Below, one piece after another: positions 9,728 through 19,184 of a DNA stretch of 64,000 bases. Positions within the stretch are counted from its first letter, which is position 1. Each line of letters starts with the position of its first letter. The stretch is from Poindextera sp036494815 (GTDB lineage Bacteria > Pseudomonadota > Alphaproteobacteria > Caulobacterales > Caulobacteraceae). The position numbers were made by a program, and so were the translations under genes. The notes beneath the pieces are model-generated. The model worked only from the letters and a program-made list of their open reading frames with translations, had not been told where the DNA came from and did no database searches. The stretch lies in assembly GCA_036494815.1 (NCBI GenBank), contig DASXNV010000032.1, forward strand, positions 186,001 to 250,000. The letters are read 5' to 3'.

Positions 9728-10399
9728 TCAAACCTCCAGCCGATAGCCGGCTCCGCGCACCGTCTGCAGCATGGCCCTGTCGAAACCCTTGTCAATCTTG
9801 GAGCGCAGGCGAGAGATGTGCACGTCGATGACATTAGTCTGGGGGTCGAAATGGTATTCCCAGACCTTTTCCAGCAGCATGGTGCGTGTCACCGACTGTC
9901 CCGCGTGGCGCATGAGGAATTCCAGCAGCTGGAACTCCCGCGGCTGCAGGTCAATCTCCTTGCCATCGCGGCGGACCGCGCGAGCGATCAGATCCATCTC
10001 CAGATCCCCGACCCGCAGGGTGGTCTGCACCGAGCCGGTTTCGCGCCGGCGGGCCAGGGCCTCGACCCGGGCGATCAGTTCGGCGAAGGCGTAGGGCTTG
10101 ACCAGATAGTCGTCACCGCCAGCCTTCAGGCCCGTGACCCGATCCTCGATCTCGCCCAGGGCCGAGAGGAACAGCACCGGGGTCTGGTCGCCGTGCCGTC
10201 TCAGGGCCTCGACCATGGACAGGCCGTCCAACTTGGGCATCATCCTGTCGACCACCAGCACGTCGAACTCGCCGGCTTCGGCGGTCTTCAGCCCTTCGGC
10301 GCCGTCGGCGACGTGTGTCACCGTATTGCCGGCCTCGCTGAGGCCGCGGACCATGGCCGCGCCCGCCTCGGCGTCGTCCTCGACGATCAGAATCCGCAA
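9728..10399 (-). CDS. OmpR-family response regulator
   Basis: 223 residues: receiver domain with Asp51 (VVDRMMPKLDG), Lys in LVKPYAF, and a C-terminal winged helix ending in the family-typical RGAGYRLEV. The start is TTG at 10399 (MRILIVEDD), in line with the usual first residues of the family. It follows the degP gene by 26 bases and is 10 bases from its partner kinase. With no promoter-sized gap before it, it is probably transcribed with the protease, which may also be one of its targets. Confidence 0.93.
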   Translation of the reverse strand: MRILIVEDDAEAGAAMVRGLSEAGNTVTHVADGAEGLKTAEAGEFDVLVVDRMMPKLDGLSMVEALRRHGDQTPVLFLSALGEIEDRVTGLKAGGDDYLVKPYAFAELIARVEALARRRETGSVQTTLRVGDLEMDLIARAVRRDGKEIDLQPREFQLLEFLMRHAGQSVTRTMLLEKVWEYHFDPQTNVIDVHISRLRSKIDKGFDRAMLQTVRGAGYRLEV

Positions 10400-10425
10400 A
10401 GCTGGCGCCCCTTCTGGTGGTTCGA

Positions 10426-12003
10426 CTATTTGTCGCCGATCTTGATCGGCAGGATCAAGGTCCGCCCATCGCGGCGCACGCCCAGAGAGACGTAGGGGCG
10501 GCCTTCCTTCTTCATCGCGGCCACGGCCGCCACCACGTCGGTGGGCGAGGTGACCGAGTGCTCGCCGGCGAAGACGATGATGTCGCCGGCATGCAGGCCC
10601 TTTTCGCCAGCGTCCGAGGATGCCTTGACCCCAGTGATGACAGCCCCGTGCACGTCGCCGGGTACGCCGAGGCGGTTGCGCGTGGCCTCGTCCAGCGGAC
10701 TTAAGGCCAGGCCGAGCACGTTCGGGGTCTTGGATTCCGGTGTCGCTGGCGCGCCATTGTCATTGCCGCCCGCGCCACCCTGGCCTTGCGCCAGCGCAGC
10801 TTCTGACGGACGCACACCGGACTTCACATCGATGTTCAACGGCTTGCCGCCGCGCAGCACCCGCAGGTGCATGACGGCGCCCGACTGGGTCTGGCCCACC
10901 AGGCGGGTCAGCTCGGTATTGCCGCCGACCTTGTGGCCGTTGAGCTCGACGATGACGTCGAACTGCTGCAAGCCGGCCTTTTGGGCGGGGCCGCCGGCGG
11001 CGAGTTCAGCCACCACCGCGCCTTTTTGGCCCGACATGCCCATGCTGTCGGCGATTTCCGGCGTCAGGTTCTGGATTGTGGCGCCCAGATAGCCCCTGGT
11101 GACCTTGCCGCCGCTGATCAACTGCTTGGTGATCAGGTCGGCCACGTCGGCCGGGATGGCGAAGCCGATGCCCACCGAGCCCCCCGAGGGCGAGAAGATG
11201 GCCGAATTGACGCCGATCACGCGCCCATAGATGTCGAACGTCGGGCCGCCGGAATTACCCCGATTGATCGGGGCGTCGATCTGGATGAAGTCGACGAAGC
11301 TGTCGCCCAGGTCGCGGCCATAGGCCGAGACGATCCCGGCCGTGGCCGTGCCGCCCAGGCCGAAGGGATTGCCCACCGCCAGAACCCAGTCGCCCACCCG
11401 CGGCTTGGCCGAGTTCTCGAAATCCACGAAGGGAAAGCCGTCGCCCTGGACCTTGATCACAGCCAGGTCGGTGGCCTCGTCACGGCCGATGATCTTGGCC
11501 GGCAGCTTGCGTCCGTCCTTGAGGGTGACCTCGATCTCTTCGGCGTTCTCGACCACGTGGTTGTTGGTGGTGATGTAGCCGTCGGCCGAGATGAAGAAGC
11601 CGGAGCCAGCCGACTGAGCCTTGAGGCCCTTGGGCGCGCTCTTGCCGCCCTGGCCGCTATCGTCGTCGCCGCCGCCCTGGCCATTGTCGTCATCGCCGTC
11701 AGGCGGTCCGGAATTGAACGGCAGGCCTGGAATGCGCAGCTGGGCGGAGCGGGGATCCACATGGCTGGTGACGTTGATCTGCACCACCGCGGGCGACACC
11801 TTTTCGAAGATGTCCGCGAACGACAGCGGCGCGCCGGGTGGCGGCGAAAAGATCGAGCCGGTGGAGATACGGGTCAAGGGCAGGAAATGGCCGTCGCCCT
11901 GGGCGAATGGGGGGGACCAGCGCACGCCGCCGCCCGCCAGGGCAGCCGCCGCGACGCCCGCCGCCGCGATGCCGATGATGATGCCGGTCTTCTTCGAAGC
12001 CAT
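10426..12003 (-). CDS. degP: DegP/HtrA-family periplasmic serine protease
   Basis: A 525-residue Do-family endopeptidase for periplasmic protein quality control. It has an N-terminal hydrophobic export segment (residues 8-25), a trypsin-like domain with catalytic His149 (TNNHVVENA), Asp179 (EATDLAVI) and Ser251 (NRGNSGGP), and two PDZ domains (about 290-390 and 420-520). A Gly/Asp-rich low-complexity loop (about residues 98-125) precedes the catalytic core. The gene starts a run that continues through a two-component pair to glnE. An 8-base inverted repeat (12008-12015 and 12059-12066) lies just ahead of the start. It sits directly downstream of the cytochrome c maturation genes, as in rhizobia. 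Confidence 0.96.
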   Translation of the reverse strand: MASKKTGIIIGIAAAGVAAAALAGGGVRWSPPFAQGDGHFLPLTRISTGSIFSPPPGAPLSFADIFEKVSPAVVQINVTSHVDPRSAQLRIPGLPFNSGPPDGDDDNGQGGGDDDSGQGGKSAPKGLKAQSAGSGFFISADGYITTNNHVVENAEEIEVTLKDGRKLPAKIIGRDEATDLAVIKVQGDGFPFVDFENSAKPRVGDWVLAVGNPFGLGGTATAGIVSAYGRDLGDSFVDFIQIDAPINRGNSGGPTFDIYGRVIGVNSAIFSPSGGSVGIGFAIPADVADLITKQLISGGKVTRGYLGATIQNLTPEIADSMGMSGQKGAVVAELAAGGPAQKAGLQQFDVIVELNGHKVGGNTELTRLVGQTQSGAVMHLRVLRGGKPLNIDVKSGVRPSEAALAQGQGGAGGNDNGAPATPESKTPNVLGLALSPLDEATRNRLGVPGDVHGAVITGVKASSDAGEKGLHAGDIIVFAGEHSVTSPTDVVAAVAAMKKEGRPYVSLGVRRDGRTLILPIKIGDK

Positions 12004-12007
12004 CTGT

Positions 12008-12066
12008 CCTAGTTTCCTTGTCTACACGCCCCGGGGTGGCGGGCGCGGAGTCGTCCCCAAACTAGG
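12008..12066 (-). promoter_or_regulatory. 8-bp perfect inverted repeat in the degP leader
   Basis: CCTAGTTT at 12008-12015 is exactly inverted as AAACTAGG at 12059-12066, with 43 bases between. The inner arm ends 5 bases from the degP start codon. It could fold the 5' leader so that the start region is paired, or be a pair of operator half-sites. Function is inferred only from position. Confidence 0.4.
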
Positions 12067-12090
12067 GGCGCGACGGCCTGTCGCCAATGC

Positions 12091-12114
12091 CTTGGTCTGC
12101 TTTTGCAGTCCAAG
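12091..12114 (-). terminator. Strong hairpin between ccmH and degP
   Basis: CTTGGTCTGC (12091-12100), loop TTTT, GCAGTCCAAG (12105-12114): a ten-base stem with one T-T mismatch. It lies in the 159-base gap after the end of the ccm run and before degP on the same strand. No T-tract follows on the minus strand, so it may be a processing or attenuating hairpin instead of a full intrinsic terminator. Confidence 0.4.
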
Positions 12115-12162
12115 ACCGGCTTTTTCCGAGACACAATCGTGGCGCAACGGTGGCGCACTCGC

Positions 12163-12612
12163 CTAGCCGCCCTCGATCTGGCTCAGTCGAGCCTGTTCTT
12201 CCGGGGTCAGATCATCGGCCTCGACGGGCGCGGCCCGTCGAGCCCAGCGGACGAATAGCCCCAGCACCGCCAGGGCGAGCGCGAAGGGCGCCAGCCACAA
12301 AAGCGCATTGCCGGGGGTGAAGCGGGGCTTGAGCAGGATGAATTCGCCGTAGCGAGCCACCAGAAAGGTGCGGATGGCGGTGTCGCTGCGGCCTTGCGCG
12401 ACCTGGTCTCTGATGGCGCGGCGAAGATCTCCGGCCACGTCGGCTTCGGAATCGTCGATCGATTCGTTCTGGCAGACGACACAGCGCACCTGCTGGAAAA
12501 TCGCCCTGGCGTGCGCCTCCTGTGCGGGATCGGCCAGGCGTTCGGCCGGGTCGGCCGCGGCGCCGAGACAGGCGATAGCCGCCAGAGCCGCCAACAAGGG
12601 CGCCAGTCTCAC
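12163..12612 (-). CDS. ccmH: Cytochrome c maturation protein CcmH/CycL
   Basis: A 149-residue membrane-anchored thiol oxidoreductase that keeps apocytochrome c haem-binding cysteines reduced for ligation. It has a signal/anchor segment at residues 4-20, the defining motif RCVVCQNESI (Cys44, Cys47), an extracytoplasmic domain including GEFILLKPRFTPGN, and a C-terminal membrane helix (LLWLAPFALALAVLGLF). The start is the GTG at 12612, overlapping the ccmF stop codon by four bases (GTGA); the frame is open further upstream but that part lies inside ccmF. It is the last gene of the ccmI-E-F-H operon. Confidence 0.95.
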   Translation of the reverse strand: MRLAPLLAALAAIACLGAAADPAERLADPAQEAHARAIFQQVRCVVCQNESIDDSEADVAGDLRRAIRDQVAQGRSDTAIRTFLVARYGEFILLKPRFTPGNALLWLAPFALALAVLGLFVRWARRAAPVEADDLTPEEQARLSQIEGG

Positions 12613-14600
12613 GCTCGCGCCTCCGCCACGGTCTCGGCCGCCCGACGCGGCGCGGCCAGGCGAAGGCGGCGGTCCGATAGCGAAACGGCGCCGCCAAGGG
12701 CCATCAGCAACGGTCCGGCGAAGATCAGACGCGCCCAGGGATTCCAATAAGCGCGAACCAGCCAACCGGGGGCGCCGTGGGGACCCGTTCGCCGCTCGCC
12801 CAGCACGATATAGACGTCACCCAGGCTTTTTTCACACAACGCGACCTTGGAGGTGTTCTGACGGCCCGGCGCATAGAGCCGCCGCTCCGGTTCGGCGCTG
12901 CAGACGAGGCGGCCGTCGCGGGTGACGGACAGGCCGGCGCGTTCGGCCAGATAGTTCTTGCCCTCCGCGTCGCCGACCCGATTCAGGGTCAGGACATAGG
13001 CGCCGACATTCAGATGGTCGCCCGGCGACAGCACCGCGGCGGCTTCGATGCGATGACTGGTTTCGTAGGCCGCGCCCATGACGAACACGCCCATGCCGAT
13101 ATGGGCCAGGGTCATGCCGAACGCCCCGCGCGGCAAACCGCGCAGACGCCGCAGCGCCTCGCCCGATGACACCCGGCCGAGACGGATGCGTTCGGCCAAC
13201 TCGGCGAATGAGCCGGCGATCAGCCACACGCCGAGGGTGACGCCCACCAGAGGCAGCCAGGCGCGAGGCGCGAAAAGCGCATAGACCAGGACTCCGGCGG
13301 CGATCGCGACAAGAGCCCCGATCCAAAGCCGCTGCAGGGCGCCGGCCAGGTCGCCGCGCTTCCAGGCCAGCATTGGGCCGATCGGCAGAATCAGCAGCGC
13401 CACCGCCATCAGCGAACCGAAGGTGAGGTTGAACCAGGCCGGTCCGACCGAAATCGCTTTGCCGGTCAGGGCTTGGAAGACCAGGGGGTAGAGGGTCCCC
13501 CACAACACCGCCGCTGCGCCTACCGACAGGAAAAGGTTGTTGAGCACCAGAGCGCTTTCGCGGCTGATCGGCGCGAACAGCCCGCCGGGCGCCAAGGCCG
13601 GCGCGCGCCAGGCGAACAGGGCGAAGGCTGATCCGGCCGCCAGGCCCAGGATGATCAGCAGCAGGGTTCCGCGCGTGGGGTCGACGGCGAAGGCGTGGAC
13701 CGAGGTCAAGATCCCGGAGCGCACCAGGAAGGCGCCCAGCATGGAGAAGGTGAAGGCCAGGAGCGCCAAAAAGATGGTCCAGCCCGACAGAGCGCCGCGC
13801 TTTTCCGTGACCACGGCCGAATGCAGCAGGGCGGTGGCCGCCAGCCAGGGCATGAAACTGGCGTTCTCCACCGGATCCCAGAACCACCAGCCGCCCCAGC
13901 CCAGTTCGTAATAGGCCCAGAACGAGCCCAGCATGATGCCAACGGTGAGCAGGCTCCAGGCGGCCAGGGTCCAGGGGCGGACCCACCGCGCCCAGGCGGC
14001 GTCCACCCGGCCTTCGATCAGGGCCGCCACGGCCAGGGAAAAGACCACCGAAAGGCCTACGTAGCCCGAATAGAGAAACGGCGGGTGGATGGCCAGGAAG
14101 GGGTCCTGCAGCACCGGATTGAGTGAATTGCCCTCCACGGGCGGGTGGAGCACCCGGATCAGGGGGTTGGAGGCGAACACCGTGTAGCCGATGAACAGCA
14201 GGCCCAGACCGCCCTGAACCGCTACAGCGCTGGCCTTCAGTCGCGCGGGCAGACTGTCGCCGCCCAGGGCGATGGCCGCGCCGAAACCGGTCAGGGCCAG
14301 GCACCACAGGAGCATCGAGCCCTCGTGGCTGCCCCACACCCCGGCGATCTTGTACAGCAGCGGCTTGGCGGTGTGGGAATTGGCCGCCACATTGGCTACC
14401 GAGAAGTCGGACGTGACGAAGGCGATCATGAGGCAGCCGAACGCGAAGGCCATGGCTGCGAAAGCCCCGCCGGCCGCGCCTTCGCCGGCGCCGCACAGGG
14501 CGGCCGAGCCGCGCATGCGGCCCGCGACCGATAGCGCCACTTGGGCCACGGACAGGGCCAGGGCCAGGATCAGGGCGAACGAACCGAATTCTGCGTTCAT
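12609..14600 (-). CDS. ccmF: Haem lyase subunit CcmF/CycK
   Basis: A 663-residue polytopic inner membrane protein that joins haem from holo-CcmE to apocytochrome c. The tryptophan-rich WWD segment ELGWGGWWFWDPVENASF is present, as are the invariant region GSHEGSMLLWCL, the motif HPPFLYSGYVG and around 14-15 hydrophobic helices with a large periplasmic loop near the C terminus. The start is the ATG at 14600, overlapping the ccmE stop (ATGA). The upstream extension of the frame is inside ccmE. The coupling on both sides (ccmE and ccmH) points to one transcript. Confidence 0.97.
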   Translation of the reverse strand: MNAEFGSFALILALALSVAQVALSVAGRMRGSAALCGAGEGAAGGAFAAMAFAFGCLMIAFVTSDFSVANVAANSHTAKPLLYKIAGVWGSHEGSMLLWCLALTGFGAAIALGGDSLPARLKASAVAVQGGLGLLFIGYTVFASNPLIRVLHPPVEGNSLNPVLQDPFLAIHPPFLYSGYVGLSVVFSLAVAALIEGRVDAAWARWVRPWTLAAWSLLTVGIMLGSFWAYYELGWGGWWFWDPVENASFMPWLAATALLHSAVVTEKRGALSGWTIFLALLAFTFSMLGAFLVRSGILTSVHAFAVDPTRGTLLLIILGLAAGSAFALFAWRAPALAPGGLFAPISRESALVLNNLFLSVGAAAVLWGTLYPLVFQALTGKAISVGPAWFNLTFGSLMAVALLILPIGPMLAWKRGDLAGALQRLWIGALVAIAAGVLVYALFAPRAWLPLVGVTLGVWLIAGSFAELAERIRLGRVSSGEALRRLRGLPRGAFGMTLAHIGMGVFVMGAAYETSHRIEAAAVLSPGDHLNVGAYVLTLNRVGDAEGKNYLAERAGLSVTRDGRLVCSAEPERRLYAPGRQNTSKVALCEKSLGDVYIVLGERRTGPHGAPGWLVRAYWNPWARLIFAGPLLMALGGAVSLSDRRLRLAAPRRAAETVAEARA

Positions 14601-15115
14601 TGTCCGCCCGCGCCGCCAGCCGAGGCCTGGGTTTGATCTGAGGCTGGGTCTGCTGGCTCGGCGCCGTCGCCGCGCCACTCGCCCGAGGCTTTCAGCGCCC
14701 GGGTGACCTCCTTGGGCATGTAGCGTTCGTCGTGCTTGGCGAGAACCTCACTGGCCTGGAACACGCCATCGGAGCGATAGGCGCCCTTGGTCACCACGCC
14801 CTGGCCTTCGCGGAACAGGTCCGGCAGGTCGCCCCGATAGCTTACCCGGCTGACGGCTGCGTGGTCGGCGATGGTGAACTCCACCGTGCCATCGGTGCGT
14901 TTGGTCAGGCTGCCCTTGGTCACCAAGCCGCCGAGCTCTATGGCGCGACCGGCGGGGACGTGGGCCCTTTGGGCCTGGGAGGGTGAATAGAAGAACGAGA
15001 CAGCGTCGCCTGTGGCGTAAAAGGCCAGCCCCACAGCGCCGGCCAGGATCGGGGCGGCGACGGCGACGGCGGCGAGGCGTCTGCGCGCCTTGCGGGATTT
15101 GGGCAGCAGGTTCAT
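14597..15115 (-). CDS. ccmE: Haem chaperone CcmE/CycJ
   Basis: A 172-residue membrane-anchored periplasmic haem chaperone that binds haem covalently and hands it to CcmF. It has an N-terminal anchor helix (residues 14-35), the family motif FFYSPSQ, an OB-fold domain, and the haem-attachment motif VLAKHDERYMPKEV with His128 and Tyr132, matching His130 and Tyr134 of the E. coli protein. The C-terminal tail is Gly/Ala-rich and probably disordered. It overlaps ccmF by four bases. Confidence 0.97.
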   Translation of the reverse strand: MNLLPKSRKARRRLAAVAVAAPILAGAVGLAFYATGDAVSFFYSPSQAQRAHVPAGRAIELGGLVTKGSLTKRTDGTVEFTIADHAAVSRVSYRGDLPDLFREGQGVVTKGAYRSDGVFQASEVLAKHDERYMPKEVTRALKASGEWRGDGAEPADPASDQTQASAGGAGGQ

Positions 15116-15194
15116 GGCCGTTTCGGTTTAGCGCAATTTTCGCAGGACTTCGCGCCCGCAGTTCGTCGCGCGGCGCTGGGACGACGCCAGCCGC

Positions 15195-16301
15195 TCATTT
15201 GGCGGACGCCTCGATCGGGGCCAGATCGTTCGGGCGGTTCTTGAACAGGACCCGAGCCCGCGCCAGCGCGGCGTCGCGGGCGACCGTATCGCCCAGCACC
15301 CCATAGGATCGCACCAGCCGCGCCCAGCCGGCCGGATCGTCGGGGCTGGCCTGCAGCCGTGCGGCCAGACGCGCGACCATGCCGTGAATGAAGGCCCTGG
15401 GATCAGCGCCGGCCGCCGCCTCAGCCTGCGGCGCGCCGCCCAGGTCGGTCTTGGGCAGGGCGCGCGTGCGCTCCACCGTGGCGATCTCCTGCGCCAGGCC
15501 GTCGCTCCTGGGATCGCCGGCCGGCACGTCCTGCCGCAACGCCTTCCAATCGGCCAGGCCACCATCGATATCGCCGGAGGCGATGCGGGCGCGGCCCAGG
15601 AAATAGCGGGGCGCCAGGGCGTGGGGATCCAGCGCGACCGCGGTCTGGAAGGCATTGCGTGCGTCGTCGGGCAGATCGCCCTCTGGCTGCTCAGCGACCA
15701 TGAACTGGCCATACAGGGTCCACAGGTCGGCGCGCTTCGGCGCAAGCTTGAGCGCTTTCTGCACGGTGCGCTCGGCTGAAAAGGCGTCGCCGGCGCCGGC
15801 CTGGGCGCGGCCCAGATAGGCCAGGGCCTCTACGTCGCCGGGCTTTTGCGCAACAACCTGCTGCAGAACGGCGACCATACGCTCGGCGTCCAATTCCGCC
15901 GGATCGGCGCGCCGCCACTCGGCTACGCGGCGATTGAAGGGCTGATCGGGGACGCCCGGCGAGCCGATCTTGAGGTAGAGACCCAGTGCGACCAGCGGCG
16001 CGAGGGCGGCGACAGTGACCACGGCGGCGCGGCCGGCGCCGGTGGCGCCGGGTTTGGGCGCAGCGTCTGCGGCCGACAACAGCCGGCGCGCAGCTTCTGT
16101 CCGGGTCGAGCGGAATTCCTCCGGCGTGAGCAGGCCCCGGCCTGCCAGGTCTTCGACCTCGTGCAACTGCCGACGATAGACGGTCAGGGTGGGGTCTTCG
16201 TCCTGGTGCGCAGCTCGCACGGCGGCGCGCGAAGCGCGATGTATCACGAGGCCGGCCGAGGCGGCGGACAGAAGGGCGGCGGCGATCCAGAACGCGATCA
16301 T
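15195..16301 (-). CDS. ccmI: Cytochrome c maturation TPR protein CcmI/CycH
   Basis: A 368-residue apocytochrome chaperone. It has an N-terminal membrane helix (residues 1-22), a cytoplasmic loop with the family-typical YRRQLHEVEDLAGRGLLTPEE, a second helix (about 92-110) and a periplasmic TPR domain (about 125-365) that presents apocytochrome to CcmF/CcmH. It starts the ccmI-E-F-H run; a 79-base gap separates it from ccmE. The gene order matches rhizobial cycHJKL. Confidence 0.93.
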   Translation of the reverse strand: MIAFWIAAALLSAASAGLVIHRASRAAVRAAHQDEDPTLTVYRRQLHEVEDLAGRGLLTPEEFRSTRTEAARRLLSAADAAPKPGATGAGRAAVVTVAALAPLVALGLYLKIGSPGVPDQPFNRRVAEWRRADPAELDAERMVAVLQQVVAQKPGDVEALAYLGRAQAGAGDAFSAERTVQKALKLAPKRADLWTLYGQFMVAEQPEGDLPDDARNAFQTAVALDPHALAPRYFLGRARIASGDIDGGLADWKALRQDVPAGDPRSDGLAQEIATVERTRALPKTDLGGAPQAEAAAGADPRAFIHGMVARLAARLQASPDDPAGWARLVRSYGVLGDTVARDAALARARVLFKNRPNDLAPIEASAK

Positions 16302-16377
16302 GCGCGCCGCTTAGCCCAATTCCGCTGGCGGCGCGAGAGGGTCGGCCAGTCCCGCCGCCAGAGCGTGGCGACCGTGC

Positions 16378-17715
16378 TCAGGCGGCGGCCCGGCGACGGA
16401 TGATGGCGGCGGCCTGTTCGCCTCGCGCCGCGGCGATAAGGTCGGCGGCGGCGCCTAGATAGAGTTTGATCCGGGCGATATTTTGCACGTCCTCGCCGCG
16501 CAGCATCTCAAGCAGATCCTCGACATAATGATCCAGCCGCGAGTCCAGCCGCTCGCCGGCCTTGGTGCGGACCGATGCATAGCCGGCCTGGTTGGCGCTG
16601 GCCCTGGATTCCACAAAAAAGGCCAGCAAGCTTTGGGCCTTGCGCAGCATGGGGGGTTGAGGGTCTTCGTCGAGCTTGGGAAAACCACGCACGCCGCTGC
16701 CGAACTTGACCATCTGCACCGGCAGGGCGGCGTCCAAAGCCTTGTCGATCTGGCTCATGCGGGTTTCGGCCAGCTGGGCGATGGACTGCTTTTGTTTGTT
16801 GAGGCGCGCACCCCACGGACCCTCGCGGCTGATATCCAACGAAGTCTCGAACTCTGCGATCGCCATGGAAGCCAGATGCAGGCGGGTGGCGGCGACAAGG
16901 CCGCTGGCCCGGCCGCCGCTGGGGTCATAGGCGCGGAAATCACCCAGCCGCTGGTCGATATCGCCCATCAGAAACTCGCCGAACCGTGCGACCTCCGAGG
17001 CGGCGGCGAAGCGGTCGGTCGGTCGATCCATGACCGCGGAAATCAGGTGCAGAACGCGCCAGGGTTCAGTCATGTGGGCGCAGAGGATGTCCAACAGGCG
17101 CGGGCCGCCATCGTCGGCAAGATCGTCAGCATCGTTATAGGCCAGGTGGATGGCGACGGCGCGTTCCTCGGTCAAACGGCCCATCCAGTCGGGCATCTGG
17201 GTCAGGGCGCGGCGGGCCAGCGGCGCCAGGTCCAGCAGCTTGGCGAACGGCTCCACATAGCCGCCGGCCTTGTCCAGCAGCGCCACGGCGGCGGTGAAGC
17301 AACCCTCGCGCGAACGCAGTCCCGCGGCTGCGGTGCGGCACAGGGAATTGCAGACGTCGGCGGCGAAGATGCGCTCTTCGTCATAGGCGCAGGGACCCAG
17401 GCCCTCGGCCGCTCTAGCCGCGGCCGGATCGGTGGCGCGCACCGCCGCCCATAGAAGGGCCGGGGTCTGCACCGGAAAGCGCGGAGACGGACCCAGTCCC
17501 GGTTTGCACAGGGGCATGACGGGCATGAACACCAGGGACCGGGTGCGCCGGTTGGTGGCTTCCTGGGCGATCAGGCCGTGGACCTCAGCCATGGCGCCGC
17601 CACGCGCCACTTCGCCCGCCAAAGCCGATTCCAGATTGATCACGGCGGAATCTGGAGCCGCGCTGAAGATGGAGCGCAGAATCGAGGACTGGCTGTCGGA
17701 CAGGGTGTTGGGCAT
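16378..17715 (-). CDS. Conserved-looking protein of unknown function (445 aa)
   Basis: I do not recognise a family. The protein has no signal peptide or membrane helix, and looks soluble and largely helical, with several Ala/Leu-rich amphipathic stretches and few low-complexity parts. Base composition and codon use match the neighbours, and it is an uninterrupted frame from ATG 17715, so it is very likely real. It lies between the FeuP/FeuQ-like pair (46 bases upstream) and ccmI (76 bases downstream), all on the same strand. Its role may relate to respiration or to the signalling pair, but this is context only. Confidence 0.75.
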   Translation of the reverse strand: MPNTLSDSQSSILRSIFSAAPDSAVINLESALAGEVARGGAMAEVHGLIAQEATNRRTRSLVFMPVMPLCKPGLGPSPRFPVQTPALLWAAVRATDPAAARAAEGLGPCAYDEERIFAADVCNSLCRTAAAGLRSREGCFTAAVALLDKAGGYVEPFAKLLDLAPLARRALTQMPDWMGRLTEERAVAIHLAYNDADDLADDGGPRLLDILCAHMTEPWRVLHLISAVMDRPTDRFAAASEVARFGEFLMGDIDQRLGDFRAYDPSGGRASGLVAATRLHLASMAIAEFETSLDISREGPWGARLNKQKQSIAQLAETRMSQIDKALDAALPVQMVKFGSGVRGFPKLDEDPQPPMLRKAQSLLAFFVESRASANQAGYASVRTKAGERLDSRLDHYVEDLLEMLRGEDVQNIARIKLYLGAAADLIAAARGEQAAAIIRRRAAA

Positions 17716-17761
17716 CGATATAGTCGGACCCCTCAGGCCCGTAGATCATGATCAACCCAAG

Positions 17762-19171
17762 TTAAGGCTTTCCGAAGAGTAATTCTCCTTCCGCGCGCGG
17801 TAACTCAACCAATACTTTCAAGCCGCCCAGAATAGAGGTCGACAAGCTCACCGAGCCGCCGTAGGCGCGCGCCAATTCATCGACGATGGAAAGGCCCAGT
17901 CCAGAGCCCGGCGCGCTCTCGTCCAGGCGTTCGCCGCGTTTGAGCACGGCGATGCGGTCGGCCTCGGACAGGCCGGGTCCGTTGTCCTCAACCGTCACGG
18001 TCATGCGCCCTGGGCCTGCGCCTGCGGCGATAGCCCGCACCCGTCCGCCGCCGTATTTGCACGCGTTCTCGATCACGTTGCCGACGATCTCCAACAGGTC
18101 CTGCCGCTCGCCCGGAAACACCAGATCCTCCGGCGCGCGCCAGTCGATCTCCACATCCTTGTCGCTGAAGATTCGCTCCAGGGTCACCGCCAGTTCGTCC
18201 ATCACCGGCTCGACCGGGGTGCGCTCGCGCAGGCCCTGGGTGCGGGCGGCGGCGCGGGCGCGGCGCAGATGGTGATCGACCTGCTGGCGCATGAGCTGGG
18301 CCTGGTGAGTCACCAGGTCCGCCAGGGGACCCTTCTGGACTTCGGTTTCAGCCAGCATCACCGACAGGGGCGTCTTCAGCGCGTGGGCCAGATTGCCCAC
18401 GTGGGTGCGCTGGCGTTCGACCACTTCCTGATCGTGCTCCACCAGGGCGTTGAGTTCCTCTGCCAGGGGCTGCAGTTCGGATGGATAGGCGCCGCCGACC
18501 CGTTCGGCCTTGCCGGTGCGGACATCGGCCACCTCGCGTCTCAGGGCGAACAGGGGCTGCAGGCCGACCCGGACCTGGATGAACACCACCAGCACCAGGC
18601 CGACCCCGAGCACGATCAGCACCCCTGCGGTCTCGATGGCGAACCGGCGGGAGTCGGTTTCGTAGGGCGTGCGGTCCTCGGCCGCCATGAACACCACCGG
18701 CGCCGGTCGCCCGGGCAGGCGGGCCAGCAGGGCCACGGCGCGCAGCGGCTCCTTCACCGGGCCGATGGTGTTGTAGTAGAGCGGCTGGCCGGCCTTGGCC
18801 TGCAGGGCCGCAAGCCCGTCGTCCGGACCTTTCAGCTCGGAGTCCCACAGGGATCGGGAGCGTTGCGCGGCGTGAAGTTTGCCGTCGGACCCGGGCTCGG
18901 AAATCTGCCAATACTTGCCGGAATAGGCCCGGGTGGCGCGGGAATCGGTGAGGGGCGGGGCGTCCACCTGGCCCTGGTCATTGATGGTGGAGCCGGCATA
19001 GAGGCCGTTGGCCACGTCGGCCAGGTCGTCGTCGAACCGGCTGATCGCTTCCTGGCGAAACAGCGCGGTTTGGGCGAGGCCGGTGACGATCAGCACCGCC
19101 AGGCTCCAGACGGCGGCCAGCATCACCAGCCGCTGAGCCAGGGACGAGTTTTTGAAGATCCCGAGCTTCAC
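17762..19171 (-). CDS. Sensor histidine kinase, PhoQ/FeuQ-like
   Basis: A 469-residue membrane kinase: N-terminal helix (about 11-33), periplasmic sensor (about 34-172), second helix (about 173-195), HAMP-like linker, HisKA with the unusual H-box NLAHALKTPLS (His263) and HATPase with VIENACKYG, DNGPGLS and GSGLGLSIV. The HALKTPL box is shared with PhoQ-type kinases. It starts with GTG, 13 bases after its regulator gene. In Rhizobium, feuPQ is linked to cycHJKL and affects iron uptake. The same linkage here makes FeuQ the most likely relative, but I cannot test orthology. Confidence 0.88.
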   Translation of the reverse strand: MKLGIFKNSSLAQRLVMLAAVWSLAVLIVTGLAQTALFRQEAISRFDDDLADVANGLYAGSTINDQGQVDAPPLTDSRATRAYSGKYWQISEPGSDGKLHAAQRSRSLWDSELKGPDDGLAALQAKAGQPLYYNTIGPVKEPLRAVALLARLPGRPAPVVFMAAEDRTPYETDSRRFAIETAGVLIVLGVGLVLVVFIQVRVGLQPLFALRREVADVRTGKAERVGGAYPSELQPLAEELNALVEHDQEVVERQRTHVGNLAHALKTPLSVMLAETEVQKGPLADLVTHQAQLMRQQVDHHLRRARAAARTQGLRERTPVEPVMDELAVTLERIFSDKDVEIDWRAPEDLVFPGERQDLLEIVGNVIENACKYGGGRVRAIAAGAGPGRMTVTVEDNGPGLSEADRIAVLKRGERLDESAPGSGLGLSIVDELARAYGGSVSLSTSILGGLKVLVELPRAEGELLFGKP

Positions 19172-19184
19172 CGCCTGTCGGCCA

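Noticed and set aside
12832..14496. Alternative minus-strand frame inside ccmF
   Set aside because: It is an Arg/Gly/Pro-rich shadow of ccmF, which has the WWD motif and normal length.
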